A stretch of DNA of 64,000 nucleotides from an uncultured Bacteriovoracaceae bacterium (GTDB taxonomy: Bacteria > Bdellovibrionota > Bacteriovoracia > Bacteriovoracales > Bacteriovoracaceae), in assembly GCA_950054155.1 (NCBI GenBank), contig CATLOT010000018.1, forward strand, positions 1-64,000, in the 5' to 3' direction. Each line of letters opens with the position of its first letter. Positions within the stretch are counted from its first letter, which is position 1. The notes under the pieces were generated by a model. The model had not been told where the DNA came from, did not search any database, and saw nothing but the letters and a program-made list of their open reading frames with translations. Positions 42,172 through 51,086 of the stretch are shown in pieces. A program made the translations under genes and the position numbers.

Positions 42172-42999
42172 AAACTGTGACTTTGGAATCTGGTAGTACG
42201 TTTTACAATAGTCGCAACGTGTTTCAATACTTTCCTTACCTTCATAAATATCATCAATATGAGAAGTATTGAGAAGGCTTTGGACACCACTGACCATGCG
42301 CTCATAACTACAATTGCATTTAAAGTCTAAATCCTTACCATTGAGAAAGGTCAGTCCCTGCTCCGTTAGAAAAGTCTTCACTTGCTCTTCTTCATTAAAG
42401 CCTTGCTTAAAGAGTTGGTCGAGTTTGGGAGTAATAGTGGCTTTAAAATTTTCAATGTCAGGTTCTTCCTGAGTCGACTCTTCTTTGTCCCAGTTCTTTC
42501 TCGGTAGCTTCATCAGGAAAGCAGCCTGGTCGGCATCTTCACTGAGAATAATAGTCCCTTCGATTTGATAAGATGTTCTGAGTACCTCATTAACAATTTC
42601 GTGGAAGTTAAGTCCATTGATACCAATAATTGAGGTGTAAGGAGAAGTTTGGCCCTGTCTGATTTTTGAGAGTCTCGCTTCACCTTTTAGTGTCGTTGGG
42701 AACTCATTAAGAGTTTCTGGCAAAAGAAGAGTTCTAAAAAAGCCAGCCTCTGACATTTCAATTTTTAAGAGAAAATAAGGGTCAGTGTTATCGATATAGA
42801 GCCCTAGGTTTTCGCCATATTTAAGGAGAGTAATAAGAGGAATAAAGCTAAGAACCGAATCTCTAAAGTAAGCGAATCCGTTTCCCTTGAGGTTATGAAT
42901 CATCGCAAGATCTTCAACAAGCTTTTGACCTTCAACAAAGTGCAGAGTGAATTCATTATTCTTATCGATAAAACTAAGTAAGCGACTCTTATTTAACAC
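42160..42999 (-). CDS. hslO: Hsp33 redox-regulated chaperone
   Basis: Hsp33 is a cytosolic holdase that is turned on by oxidation of a zinc-bound cysteine cluster. The zinc center is at the C-terminus: C228, C230, C262 and C265 (CNC...CDYC). The N-terminal domain is divergent but has the expected GYE-like fold and the GEARLSKIRQGQTSPYTSI stretch. The 279-residue length is typical. The start is a GTG with AGAGG five bases upstream. It converges on the lipoprotein gene with a 12-base overlap. Confidence 0.85.
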   Translation of the reverse strand: MLNKSRLLSFIDKNNEFTLHFVEGQKLVEDLAMIHNLKGNGFAYFRDSVLSFIPLITLLKYGENLGLYIDNTDPYFLLKIEMSEAGFFRTLLLPETLNEFPTTLKGEARLSKIRQGQTSPYTSIIGINGLNFHEIVNEVLRTSYQIEGTIILSEDADQAAFLMKLPRKNWDKEESTQEEPDIENFKATITPKLDQLFKQGFNEEEQVKTFLTEQGLTFLNGKDLDFKCNCSYERMVSGVQSLLNTSHIDDIYEGKESIETRCDYCKTYYQIPKSQFLKN

Positions 43000-43095
43000 A
43001 TTGACCTCTATTCTTAATGCCTAGCACCCTTTTTACACTCGATGCGGTGGCAACTTCAAGCATTAATGATAAAAAGGTGAAGAGGAGTCTATCTT

Positions 43096-45480
43096 ATGGC
43101 GTTAAGCGTAATTAAACTTGAAAGCACCCTTGATGCTGCGGGGGAGAATTTTAACTGGGACACAAGAAATTCTTGGACCATTGTCTGTCCAAACCCAAAT
43201 GTTGCCGATGCTTTTAGAACAAAAGTTGCTCACCTTGACGGTGTAACAACGACAACGATTGCGAAGTTTTTGAGTGATATTTATAAAGAGAAGTTTCCAG
43301 AAAAGTCGGTTTCTCGAAAAGCCGATCTTGTCCCGGTTCTTGCAACCTTGTGGAAAATTAAAATGGGTGACGCTGACTCTAGTATTTTTCATCAAGCGTT
43401 TGAACTCTTTACCGACCTACGCTCATTCACATTAGATAAAGCTCTGATGAATGAAATATTAGATCACTATCCAGATATTATTAAAGAGGCCGTAACGACC
43501 TTTTGGCTAATTATTGAAAATCAGGGAATAATTGATGAGCATCAGGCCTATAGTGATTTAAATCTTTCCTTGCTTGACCCTGACTCTAATAATTCTTTTG
43601 ATGACGGTCTAATCTTTACGGGATTTTCACATCTTTCTGCTAATCAAATTGAAGTCTTAAAAACCTTAGGGAAGTTTACTGATATTTATATCCCGATTCC
43701 TAAGAAAGTAATTGAAGAGTCTCTAAGCACTGATTGGGTCGACTGGATATTGTCTCAAGCTGACGAGGTTATTGAAGAGGAAGCAGAGGGGAATGTTGAA
43801 GAATTTAACGTGTCCTTTTTTAGTAAGGGGCGGGGAAATTATACTCTCGCTTCTGCAATTGAGGAGAGTGTCGGAGATATTATTCTTCCAAAGAAGAGAA
43901 TTGACTTTAAATCTGCTCTGGAGATCCCGAGCCGTGATTTCTTCTTTAAATCAAGTGTTGATTTCTTTTCTGGAGTCAGTAGAGAGGTGAAATTATTGCT
44001 CTCGAAAAATATTCAAGCTAGCGAGAGAGAGTTTGTTTCCATTGAAGAGGTTAAAGATGCCTTACGGGAGATGGTGAACAAAGTCGTTCCTTCTAAGCAA
44101 GAGGACTTTGTTCGCTTAAAATTCTTATCGCTTCTTTTTAAAAGTGTTGAGTTTTATGAAGGCTTGTCTGAGGTAAATGAAAAGGTCACGGAATTTGACC
44201 TTAGTGTCCTTCTTGATATTACTAAGCTTAATCAGCCAAGAAATTTTAACCTCCCTCTTAAGAAGAATTTCTCATTTAACCTTCTTTGTCTTGCCGACCT
44301 CTATCAGGTTAATCACACTCTAAAGAATTATCTCTTTGTAACCTCTGATCATGACCTCTCAATTGGTGGTGTTCCCGATTACCCAAAAGAAGTTCAGGAA
44401 CTTTTAATTGCTCTAGGGCCAATGAGGCGTCAGGCTTTAGATTTAAGCTTTTTTGTCAATCATATTAGCGATCTTTTGAAAACAGGGAACCTCGAGATTC
44501 TCATGGAGGAAGGACTAGAAGTTCATGATCAAGTGTGGAGTACTCTTTTGAGTGAAAGCGATTATACGCGAATTCATTATACGGCAAAAACTAATGAACA
44601 TAGGGAATATCAAGTTGAAGATAAAGACTTGATAGCTTCCCATAATGTAAAGAAGTTAAGTGCAAGTCGTATGCAGACTTTCTTAGAATGTCCTCGTAAG
44701 TATTATTATTCCTATGTCGATAAATTAGACTTAGAACCCCAGAAAGTTGAAACAATTGATCCTCGTCATCTTGGGGAGGCTCAGCATGCAGTTGTCCAGC
44801 GCTATCTTGAGAATCATTTCGAAATAAAGAGTGAAGTGATTCACCAACTTGTTGATGAGGAATTAATAAATTATCTCCCTGAAGCAATTTTAAATACACC
44901 GCGCTTGTATCAAGAGGCTTATGCTGAAACATTTTTCTATTCATCAAATACGATAGAGCAGTTAATTAAGATCAAAGAAATTGATAAGGATGCGCTTTTT
45001 ACTTTTGAGGTGCCTGTTGAAGTAGACGTTGCTCAAGGGAGAGCAGATGTTGTGATTGAGTCAAAAAAGCTCGGGAAAATGATTTTTGATCTTAAGCGCT
45101 CCGGAGGCTCGATTCCAGATAAGTACAAGTTTCAAGGAATGAAGTCGATTCAATTATGGTTTTACTTAAATTTCTTGGCTAAAGAAGAGGAGCTGACAGC
45201 ATTTGGTTATATTAACCTTTCCGATGCTGCAGGTTCATTAATCTTTGCAAAAGATAAAGATGTTGAGCAGGCCTTAAAATCTGTAGGTTTTCTAAAATTA
45301 AAAAAGATTGAGTCCCTAAAGAATGAATTTGATACCTATAAAATTCAATTTAATGAACTCTTTGAATCAATTTATACAGATATAAATGAAGGGAGTAGCA
45401 TGCCGATTAAGCCCTTAGACGCGAGTGTATGTAAATTCTGCTCTGGTCGCCTTGTTTGCGATAGGGGGGTGATCGGATGA
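43096..45480 (+). CDS. addB: AddB-type nuclease/inactivated helicase subunit
   Basis: AddB works with AddA to resect double-strand breaks for recombination. The 794-residue protein has a UvrD-like N-terminal part in which the usual phosphate-binding GxxGxGK loop is absent. The C-terminal PD-(D/E)xK nuclease is complete: a first iron-sulfur cysteine at C532 (FLECPRKYYYS), acidic D651 (GRADVV), D665 and K667 (FDLKRS), and CxxCx5C at C779, C782 and C788. GAGGAG precedes the ATG. It is coupled to addA by an ATGA overlap. Confidence 0.87.
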   Translation: MALSVIKLESTLDAAGENFNWDTRNSWTIVCPNPNVADAFRTKVAHLDGVTTTTIAKFLSDIYKEKFPEKSVSRKADLVPVLATLWKIKMGDADSSIFHQAFELFTDLRSFTLDKALMNEILDHYPDIIKEAVTTFWLIIENQGIIDEHQAYSDLNLSLLDPDSNNSFDDGLIFTGFSHLSANQIEVLKTLGKFTDIYIPIPKKVIEESLSTDWVDWILSQADEVIEEEAEGNVEEFNVSFFSKGRGNYTLASAIEESVGDIILPKKRIDFKSALEIPSRDFFFKSSVDFFSGVSREVKLLLSKNIQASEREFVSIEEVKDALREMVNKVVPSKQEDFVRLKFLSLLFKSVEFYEGLSEVNEKVTEFDLSVLLDITKLNQPRNFNLPLKKNFSFNLLCLADLYQVNHTLKNYLFVTSDHDLSIGGVPDYPKEVQELLIALGPMRRQALDLSFFVNHISDLLKTGNLEILMEEGLEVHDQVWSTLLSESDYTRIHYTAKTNEHREYQVEDKDLIASHNVKKLSASRMQTFLECPRKYYYSYVDKLDLEPQKVETIDPRHLGEAQHAVVQRYLENHFEIKSEVIHQLVDEELINYLPEAILNTPRLYQEAYAETFFYSSNTIEQLIKIKEIDKDALFTFEVPVEVDVAQGRADVVIESKKLGKMIFDLKRSGGSIPDKYKFQGMKSIQLWFYLNFLAKEEELTAFGYINLSDAAGSLIFAKDKDVEQALKSVGFLKLKKIESLKNEFDTYKIQFNELFESIYTDINEGSSMPIKPLDASVCKFCSGRLVCDRGVIG

Positions 45481-48400
45481 GTAATGATTTAAGCTTAAGA
45501 GAGCCTAATGAAGAACAGAAGCTTGCAATAGAGCACCGTGGAGGAGTTCTCTTAAGTGCTGGTGCAGGTTCTGGAAAAACTTTTGTTCTTGTTGAGCATA
45601 TTATTTATCTTGTTAATGAGTTTTGTCGAGAAAACCAATCACTCGATCAGATTCAGTTTTCAAGAGAACTAAAAGACTATCTCTCTAAGATTGTGCTCAT
45701 GACCTTTACGAAAAAGGCTGCAGGCGAGCTTTTCTTAAGAATGAAAAAAAGGTTTGTTCTAGCAAAAGAGAGGGCCAAAGAGGGAATGGAAGAATTCCCT
45801 CACTGGATGTGGACAGAGGCCGAGTTAGCTTTACCCTACCTCTATATAGGGACTATCCACGGCTTTTGTTATCGACTCATCAATCAAGGTTATATTGAAG
45901 GCTTTAGTGGCAATGAAGAAATGGTTAGCGATGTTGAGTTTAGAAGTAAGATCGATACCTTAGTTGACCAATGGTTAGATGAAAACTTTAACGATTTTAG
46001 GGAAAATGGCCTTGAGCACCTGATTTTAAATAAGAAGGCCTTAAAGAAAAATTTCGCTCAAATATTCTCTGATACTGATATTCGTCTTCTTTGGTCTCAG
46101 ACTTCAGTTGCAGACCTGGAATACGACAATGAGCTTAAGTGGTTTGAAGAGTGTTTAGAGTTAGTTCTCGGGTCTTCTTATAGTGACTTCGAGATTGATG
46201 CGCGTCTCTATGAGCCAGAGAAAAAGAAGCCCAAATGGTTCGACTTCATGGTGAATTTAAATTCGACTGTGAGTGGCAAGCCAGATGTTATGAGTTTTAT
46301 GAAATCGGCTCAGAGTTTCTTTGAATTAAACAATCGCTTTCCCCCTGTAAAAAAGGGAGCTGTCCCTGAAGAAGTTTTTTCTTATTATCAGAAGGCTAAG
46401 GCCCTAAGAGATTTTCTTAAGAATAATTATGAATCGATTGTTAGTTTTGAAAAAAAGTTTGATCTCTTTAGTCTATGGGGCTCTAAGATTTTAGAGCTCT
46501 ATCAATTTATAGAAGACAATTACTTTCAAGAGGGGGGACTTACTTTCACTGATCTCGAGTTTTACGTATGGAGAGCGTTAGAAGGCTCGCAAGATACGGT
46601 TGAGCGAGTTTCAGCGAGTTATAATTATTTTATTATTGATGAATTTCAGGACACGAGTAAGGTTCAGTTTTCTATCGTCTCTAATATTATCAATGGGGAT
46701 ATGGCAAAAGTTTTTTCTGTCGGTGATGTCAAACAGGCCATTTATGGCTTTCGTGGTGGTGAGCTTGGTGTCTTTCAAGAAGCCTCTGAGAAAACTTATC
46801 AAAACCTTTCTCTTAGAAAGAATTATCGCTCTAGTGAAAGGGTCATTGAATTCAATAACATCCTCTTTCGTAAAGTGCTTCCTTTGGGTAAGGAGTATCA
46901 AGGAGAGGACCCCTTTAGTGTTGAGATGATTTCTCAGGAGTTTCCTGAAAATAAGGATCATATTGGTACTTTAGAGAAAAAGTGTATTTTGATTGAGGGG
47001 GGAGAGGAAAAGAAGAAGTCCCTACTGCCTACTGAGTTGAATCTCATCGAATCTGTCTATATTGCAAATTATATTAAAAATTGCGACGAAGAGGTCGCGG
47101 TTCTCTATCGAAAACTTGCACCGACAAAGTATTTGATTCCTGAACTCATGAGTGCCGGTGTCGGTTTCACATGCCAGGTAAAGGTCGAACTTAGTGAGGA
47201 CCCTTTCTTAAGCCTTTTTCTTGAGTTCTCTCGTGCCTGTGCCTTTCGAGAAAACGAAAATGAATTTAAAAGATCATTAGTCGTACTACGGTTTATAACA
47301 GAGAAGATGGGCTCATCCATTGATTTGGATTCTATAAAAGAGATCTTCTTTAAAGAAAGTAAGATCGGGGTTTATAGTGCCTTTAAGGAGTTCCTATGGG
47401 TCACGGGGTTAAGTTCTTCGAACTTAGCGACAACCTTTCCTCTGATAACAGTGTTAAAGGACTTAGCAAAAGATCGAGCTTCTGTCGTATTTGAGTATTG
47501 TAAAACCTTTCTTAATGGTAATTACAGTCTCGATTTTCAATATGGCTTGAATCCGCAAAGAGTAAAAATAATGACTGTTCACGCCTCTAAAGGACTTGAG
47601 TTTGAAACGGTAATTCTAGGAGGTATTCATACTAACGGTAGCACGGGCGGGAGCTCTGATGCCTTTGGTAAGCTTCCCTTGAGTTTGACTTGGTTTGCGG
47701 GCTTAGGTAAGTCCGAGCTTTATAAATCCCCGGCCTACCTCTATGAGGAAGAAGTAAAGCGACTTAAGGAATTTTCAGAATTTAAAAGACTCTTCTACGT
47801 TGCAACAACAAGAGCAGTGGATAAACTTTTGTGGATGGATCTCTCTTATAAAGGAGTACCTGTTAGTTACTCCAAATCCAGTTGGATTAACGGTATTAGA
47901 TTAGTAGAAAACTCAATTGACGAAGAATCTAAAGAGATCCTTAGTATCATAAAAGAGGAAATGAAGAGTGAAGAGTGTCGTTATGAAGATTTAATAGTGA
48001 GAGATAGCCTCTCTCTCGATGCTCCAATGTTTCATAGAGATAATTTAGGCATTTACTATCCACCAGTGAGTAGTGAGGAATACCGGTTAGGTACCGGAGC
48101 AGAACTTAGTGTTACAAGGCTGGCCACTTTGAAAATGTGTCCTCGAAAGTTTTATTTAAAGAATGTTCTCAAGCTTAGCACAGAAGAATGCTCTTTTTTT
48201 GAGGTGTGTCAGGAAAATTCTACCTACGAGGAAAATGATATTGTCGAAGAAGAAGGACAGGGTGTATTTGATATTTTGAGTTCATCGGCTGCACGCGGGT
48301 CACTTGTTCACGAGGAAATCGAGTACGCTATAAAACATAATTTAGTTCGGCCAATGACCACAATTCTAGATGAACAAACATCTAAAGGTGTTGATTGGAT

Positions 48401-48818
48401 TATTGAAGAACTTAAAGCCCTATCAGAAAACTCAAATTTAGTCAGTGAGGAACCTCTCAAGTTTTCACTTTTTGGACAAATGATATCGGGAATTCCAGAT
48501 CTCGTTATTTACAGTAAAGAAGGCATTGTTACTGAGATCTGGGATTTTAAAACGGGACGTTATAATGAAGAGAAGTCTAAACCTTATTGGCTACAGCTTG
48601 AAGCTTATGGCTATGGACTAACTCACTCGGGATTCAAAAATGAGGTAAAACTCGTTCTCGCCTTTATCGATGAAAAAGAACTTGTGGTTAGAAGTCTTGA
48701 TCGAAATGGTCTTGAGGAAAGTTTATTTGAAACTTGGCAGCAGCTCTCTAATCTTGAACGAACTAATCAAGAACATTGCAAACAATGTGAGTATTCACAA
48801 CTTTGCCAATTGAATTAG
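45477..48818 (+). CDS. addA: AddA-type UvrD helicase-nuclease subunit
   Basis: The motor subunit of the AddAB break-resection complex, 1113 residues. Walker A AGAGSGKT lies at about 28-35, the helicase DEFQDTS motif follows at about residue 390, and the later motif VHASKGLEFETV is present. The C-terminal nuclease carries D1008 (GIPDLV), D1023 and K1025 (WDFKTG). Unusually, AddA also has the four-cysteine staple: C888 (MCPRKFYL), C1101, C1104 and C1110 (CxxCx5C), as AddB does. Confidence 0.9.
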   Translation: MSNDLSLREPNEEQKLAIEHRGGVLLSAGAGSGKTFVLVEHIIYLVNEFCRENQSLDQIQFSRELKDYLSKIVLMTFTKKAAGELFLRMKKRFVLAKERAKEGMEEFPHWMWTEAELALPYLYIGTIHGFCYRLINQGYIEGFSGNEEMVSDVEFRSKIDTLVDQWLDENFNDFRENGLEHLILNKKALKKNFAQIFSDTDIRLLWSQTSVADLEYDNELKWFEECLELVLGSSYSDFEIDARLYEPEKKKPKWFDFMVNLNSTVSGKPDVMSFMKSAQSFFELNNRFPPVKKGAVPEEVFSYYQKAKALRDFLKNNYESIVSFEKKFDLFSLWGSKILELYQFIEDNYFQEGGLTFTDLEFYVWRALEGSQDTVERVSASYNYFIIDEFQDTSKVQFSIVSNIINGDMAKVFSVGDVKQAIYGFRGGELGVFQEASEKTYQNLSLRKNYRSSERVIEFNNILFRKVLPLGKEYQGEDPFSVEMISQEFPENKDHIGTLEKKCILIEGGEEKKKSLLPTELNLIESVYIANYIKNCDEEVAVLYRKLAPTKYLIPELMSAGVGFTCQVKVELSEDPFLSLFLEFSRACAFRENENEFKRSLVVLRFITEKMGSSIDLDSIKEIFFKESKIGVYSAFKEFLWVTGLSSSNLATTFPLITVLKDLAKDRASVVFEYCKTFLNGNYSLDFQYGLNPQRVKIMTVHASKGLEFETVILGGIHTNGSTGGSSDAFGKLPLSLTWFAGLGKSELYKSPAYLYEEEVKRLKEFSEFKRLFYVATTRAVDKLLWMDLSYKGVPVSYSKSSWINGIRLVENSIDEESKEILSIIKEEMKSEECRYEDLIVRDSLSLDAPMFHRDNLGIYYPPVSSEEYRLGTGAELSVTRLATLKMCPRKFYLKNVLKLSTEECSFFEVCQENSTYEENDIVEEEGQGVFDILSSSAARGSLVHEEIEYAIKHNLVRPMTTILDEQTSKGVDWIIEELKALSENSNLVSEEPLKFSLFGQMISGIPDLVIYSKEGIVTEIWDFKTGRYNEEKSKPYWLQLEAYGYGLTHSGFKNEVKLVLAFIDEKELVVRSLDRNGLEESLFETWQQLSNLERTNQEHCKQCEYSQLCQLN

Positions 48819-48828
48819 CGAGACTTGA

Positions 48829-48856
48829 TTGCGCAAAAACTGAGTCATGCTAAAAT
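48829..48856 (+). promoter_or_regulatory. Promoter of the Glt operon
   Basis: TTGCGC (48829-48834), a 16-base spacer and TAAAAT (48851-48856). Transcription would start near 48863, about 65 bases before the first gene. Confidence 0.45.
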
Positions 48857-48878
48857 AAGTGTGTAATATTGTTAAAAA

Positions 48879-48904
48879 GGATGGGACCACGGAGGGTCCT
48901 ATCC
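48879..48904 (+). promoter_or_regulatory. Leader hairpin of the Glt operon
   Basis: GGATGGGACC (48879-48888) pairs with GGTCCTATCC (48895-48904): ten pairs with one G-T, loop ACGGAG. No T-run follows, so it is not a plain terminator. It could be an mRNA-stability or regulatory element before the ribosome site AGGA at 48915. Confidence 0.5.
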
Positions 48905-48926
48905 CTTCTCAAGCAGGAAGCTTATC

Positions 48927-49646
48927 ATGAAAAAGAACTGGTCTACCTTCTTTTTATCCCTCTTAATAACGATGATCTCACTCTCGAATACGGACGCGGC
49001 AGAGGGGGATACTTATAGTTTTACTTGGCTCGATCAAGATAAAGAAGTCTACGTTCTCCAAAATAGAAAATTTCGAAAAGATGGAAAGTTTCATCTCAAT
49101 ATAGGAGCTGGGATTACGACATCAGGTGCCTTCGTTGACGCTACAACCTTCCAAGGTCGCGCAGGTTACTTCTTTAAGGAAGAGTGGGGTGTGGAGCTTG
49201 TCTACGCCATTAATAACGGTGAAGAAAATGCGACTGCTGCGAGTGTAAGGAATCCTGGGGGATCAGGATCAGTGCCTTTTCGAAGAATCGTTGATGGATA
49301 TGTCGGCGGTATGGTTATGTGGTCGCCATTTTACTCTAAGATTAATACCTTCAACACAATTATTTATATGGACTGGATGATCGGTTTAGGGGTGGCCAGT
49401 TTAGAAGAGACAAATAATTTTGTGGAAGTTGATAGTCGGGGAGTAAGAAATACGGAGACGACCCTTTCTCATACCGGTCTTATGTGGGACACAGCTTTAA
49501 AGTTTTACTTAAATGAAAACTTTGAAGTTAGGGCTGACCTTACCGTTATCCATTACAAGGCTGATAAGCCTGTGGCCACAAGTACAGCAGAGTCTGATTA
49601 CTATTCAAATTGGGACTTCGCTCTTTCTCTTGGTTATTCGTTCTAA
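48927..49646 (+). CDS. Outer-membrane beta-barrel protein of the Glt (gliding) locus
   Basis: 239 residues: a signal peptide (MKKNWSTFFLSLLITMISLSN), then beta-hairpin-rich sequence ending LSLGYSF, with the terminal aromatic residue expected of an outer-membrane barrel. It resembles the myxobacterial-type outer-membrane barrel group that includes GltA, GltB and GltH; which one cannot be told by eye. AGGA lies eight bases before the ATG. It starts the plus-strand Glt operon. Confidence 0.72.
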   Translation: MKKNWSTFFLSLLITMISLSNTDAAEGDTYSFTWLDQDKEVYVLQNRKFRKDGKFHLNIGAGITTSGAFVDATTFQGRAGYFFKEEWGVELVYAINNGEENATAASVRNPGGSGSVPFRRIVDGYVGGMVMWSPFYSKINTFNTIIYMDWMIGLGVASLEETNNFVEVDSRGVRNTETTLSHTGLMWDTALKFYLNENFEVRADLTVIHYKADKPVATSTAESDYYSNWDFALSLGYSF

Positions 49647-49661
49647 TAAAAGGAGCATAAA

Positions 49662-51083
49662 ATGATTAAAAAAATAGCTCCCCTAATATTACTCGCTCTG
49701 CTGACGTTTCAGGCAAAAGCATCTGCAGATGGTGCATGGGAAACGCTAGTGCGCTCAAAGGGAAATTACAAGTATTACCCTAAAGTAGCTGCTGGACTTA
49801 TAAATGAAGGCCTCTATTTCACATCAATACCTTATATAAAAGAATTTCTTTCTCGAGGAGGAGCAAGAAATAATAAAGACGTTGATCTCTTGATCGATCA
49901 GGTTATTACTCAGGTTGGAGTGAGGCAGTTTGAGGTTCTTCCAAATGCTGTCCTTAATAGATCTAACGCTCCCACTATCAAATACATTCTTGCTAAAAAG
50001 AGCTTCAGAAAAGGGGATTATCAAAAGGCATTGAATTACCTCAATGGAACTATCCCAAGAGAGCATCCTTCTAAGCCATTCGCACTTTTGTTAGAGGGAA
50101 CGATTTTCTCAATTCTTAAAAAGCCAAAGTCATCTGTTGCTGCCTTTAAAGACTGTATTAGTGAATCGAAGACCCAGATGAATCGTGCCTCTAGTGACAA
50201 CCGTTTAAGACAACTTGCTATTAACCGCGACTATTGCACTGTCGGCATTGCTCGCGCAGAATTTGCGGGTAAAGATTTTGAAAGTGCCAATTCTTCTTAT
50301 CTCGATCTGCCGAAGGATAGTTATGTTTGGCCTGAGATTCTTTTTGAGGAGGCATGGAATTCATTTTATTTGAGAGATTACAATAGAACGCTAGGCAAAC
50401 TCGTTACCTATAATGCTCCGATTTTAAACTTTATTTTTAATCCCGAAACGGAAGTTCTTAAGTCTTTGACCTATATGGAGCTTTGCCTCTTTGATGATGC
50501 AAAGAAGGTTGTTGATGATTTTTATAACAAGTATCAAGAGGATACTTTATCCGTTAAAAAGTTTCTGGGGAAGTATGGCAAGGACTACAAGTACTATTAT
50601 TTGTTGGCCAAATCGACCTTGAACGGAAAGAGGTCTGGCAATCGTCTCCTTAATACGCTTATGGATAATGTTTTAAGAGATGCTGCTTATCGTGAGTTAG
50701 TAGATAGCTTTAATCTTGGTCGAGATGAAATTCAAAAGGTGAAATCAATGAGATCAGCGAAGATGAGAAAAGTGTTCTCCGCTAATCTTAGAGAATCTCT
50801 TCTTCTACAACGAGATATGATTGGTGCCTACGTCAGAAAGACACTTCATTTAAATATGGATCATCTTGATAAATCGTTTGAAGGAATGACCTATATTAAA
50901 CTCGAAGTTTTAGGGCGACGAAAGAAACAATTGTATTACTCAGAACAACCCTTTAATCGTGCCAGAGGAGATGTGAAATATCTTAAGCGTAGTGACAAGC
51001 AATACTTTTGGACTTTTAACGGTGAGTTTTGGGCTGATGAATTAGGTGATTATGTTTTCTCTTTAAGATCCGAGTGTGAGTAA
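49662..51083 (+). CDS. gltC: GltC-like periplasmic TPR protein
   Basis: 473 residues with a signal peptide (MIKKIAPLILLALLTFQAKAS) and TPR-like helical pairs through about residue 330. The C-terminal YFWTFNGEFWADELGDYVF segment resembles the ending I recall for GltC-family proteins in gliding myxobacteria. In Myxococcus, GltC is a periplasmic part of the Agl-Glt machine that links inner- and outer-membrane components. It follows the barrel gene by 15 bases and precedes the long TPR gene by three. The identity rests partly on context. Confidence 0.62.
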   Translation: MIKKIAPLILLALLTFQAKASADGAWETLVRSKGNYKYYPKVAAGLINEGLYFTSIPYIKEFLSRGGARNNKDVDLLIDQVITQVGVRQFEVLPNAVLNRSNAPTIKYILAKKSFRKGDYQKALNYLNGTIPREHPSKPFALLLEGTIFSILKKPKSSVAAFKDCISESKTQMNRASSDNRLRQLAINRDYCTVGIARAEFAGKDFESANSSYLDLPKDSYVWPEILFEEAWNSFYLRDYNRTLGKLVTYNAPILNFIFNPETEVLKSLTYMELCLFDDAKKVVDDFYNKYQEDTLSVKKFLGKYGKDYKYYYLLAKSTLNGKRSGNRLLNTLMDNVLRDAAYRELVDSFNLGRDEIQKVKSMRSAKMRKVFSANLRESLLLQRDMIGAYVRKTLHLNMDHLDKSFEGMTYIKLEVLGRRKKQLYYSEQPFNRARGDVKYLKRSDKQYFWTFNGEFWADELGDYVFSLRSECE

Positions 51084-51086
51084 AAG

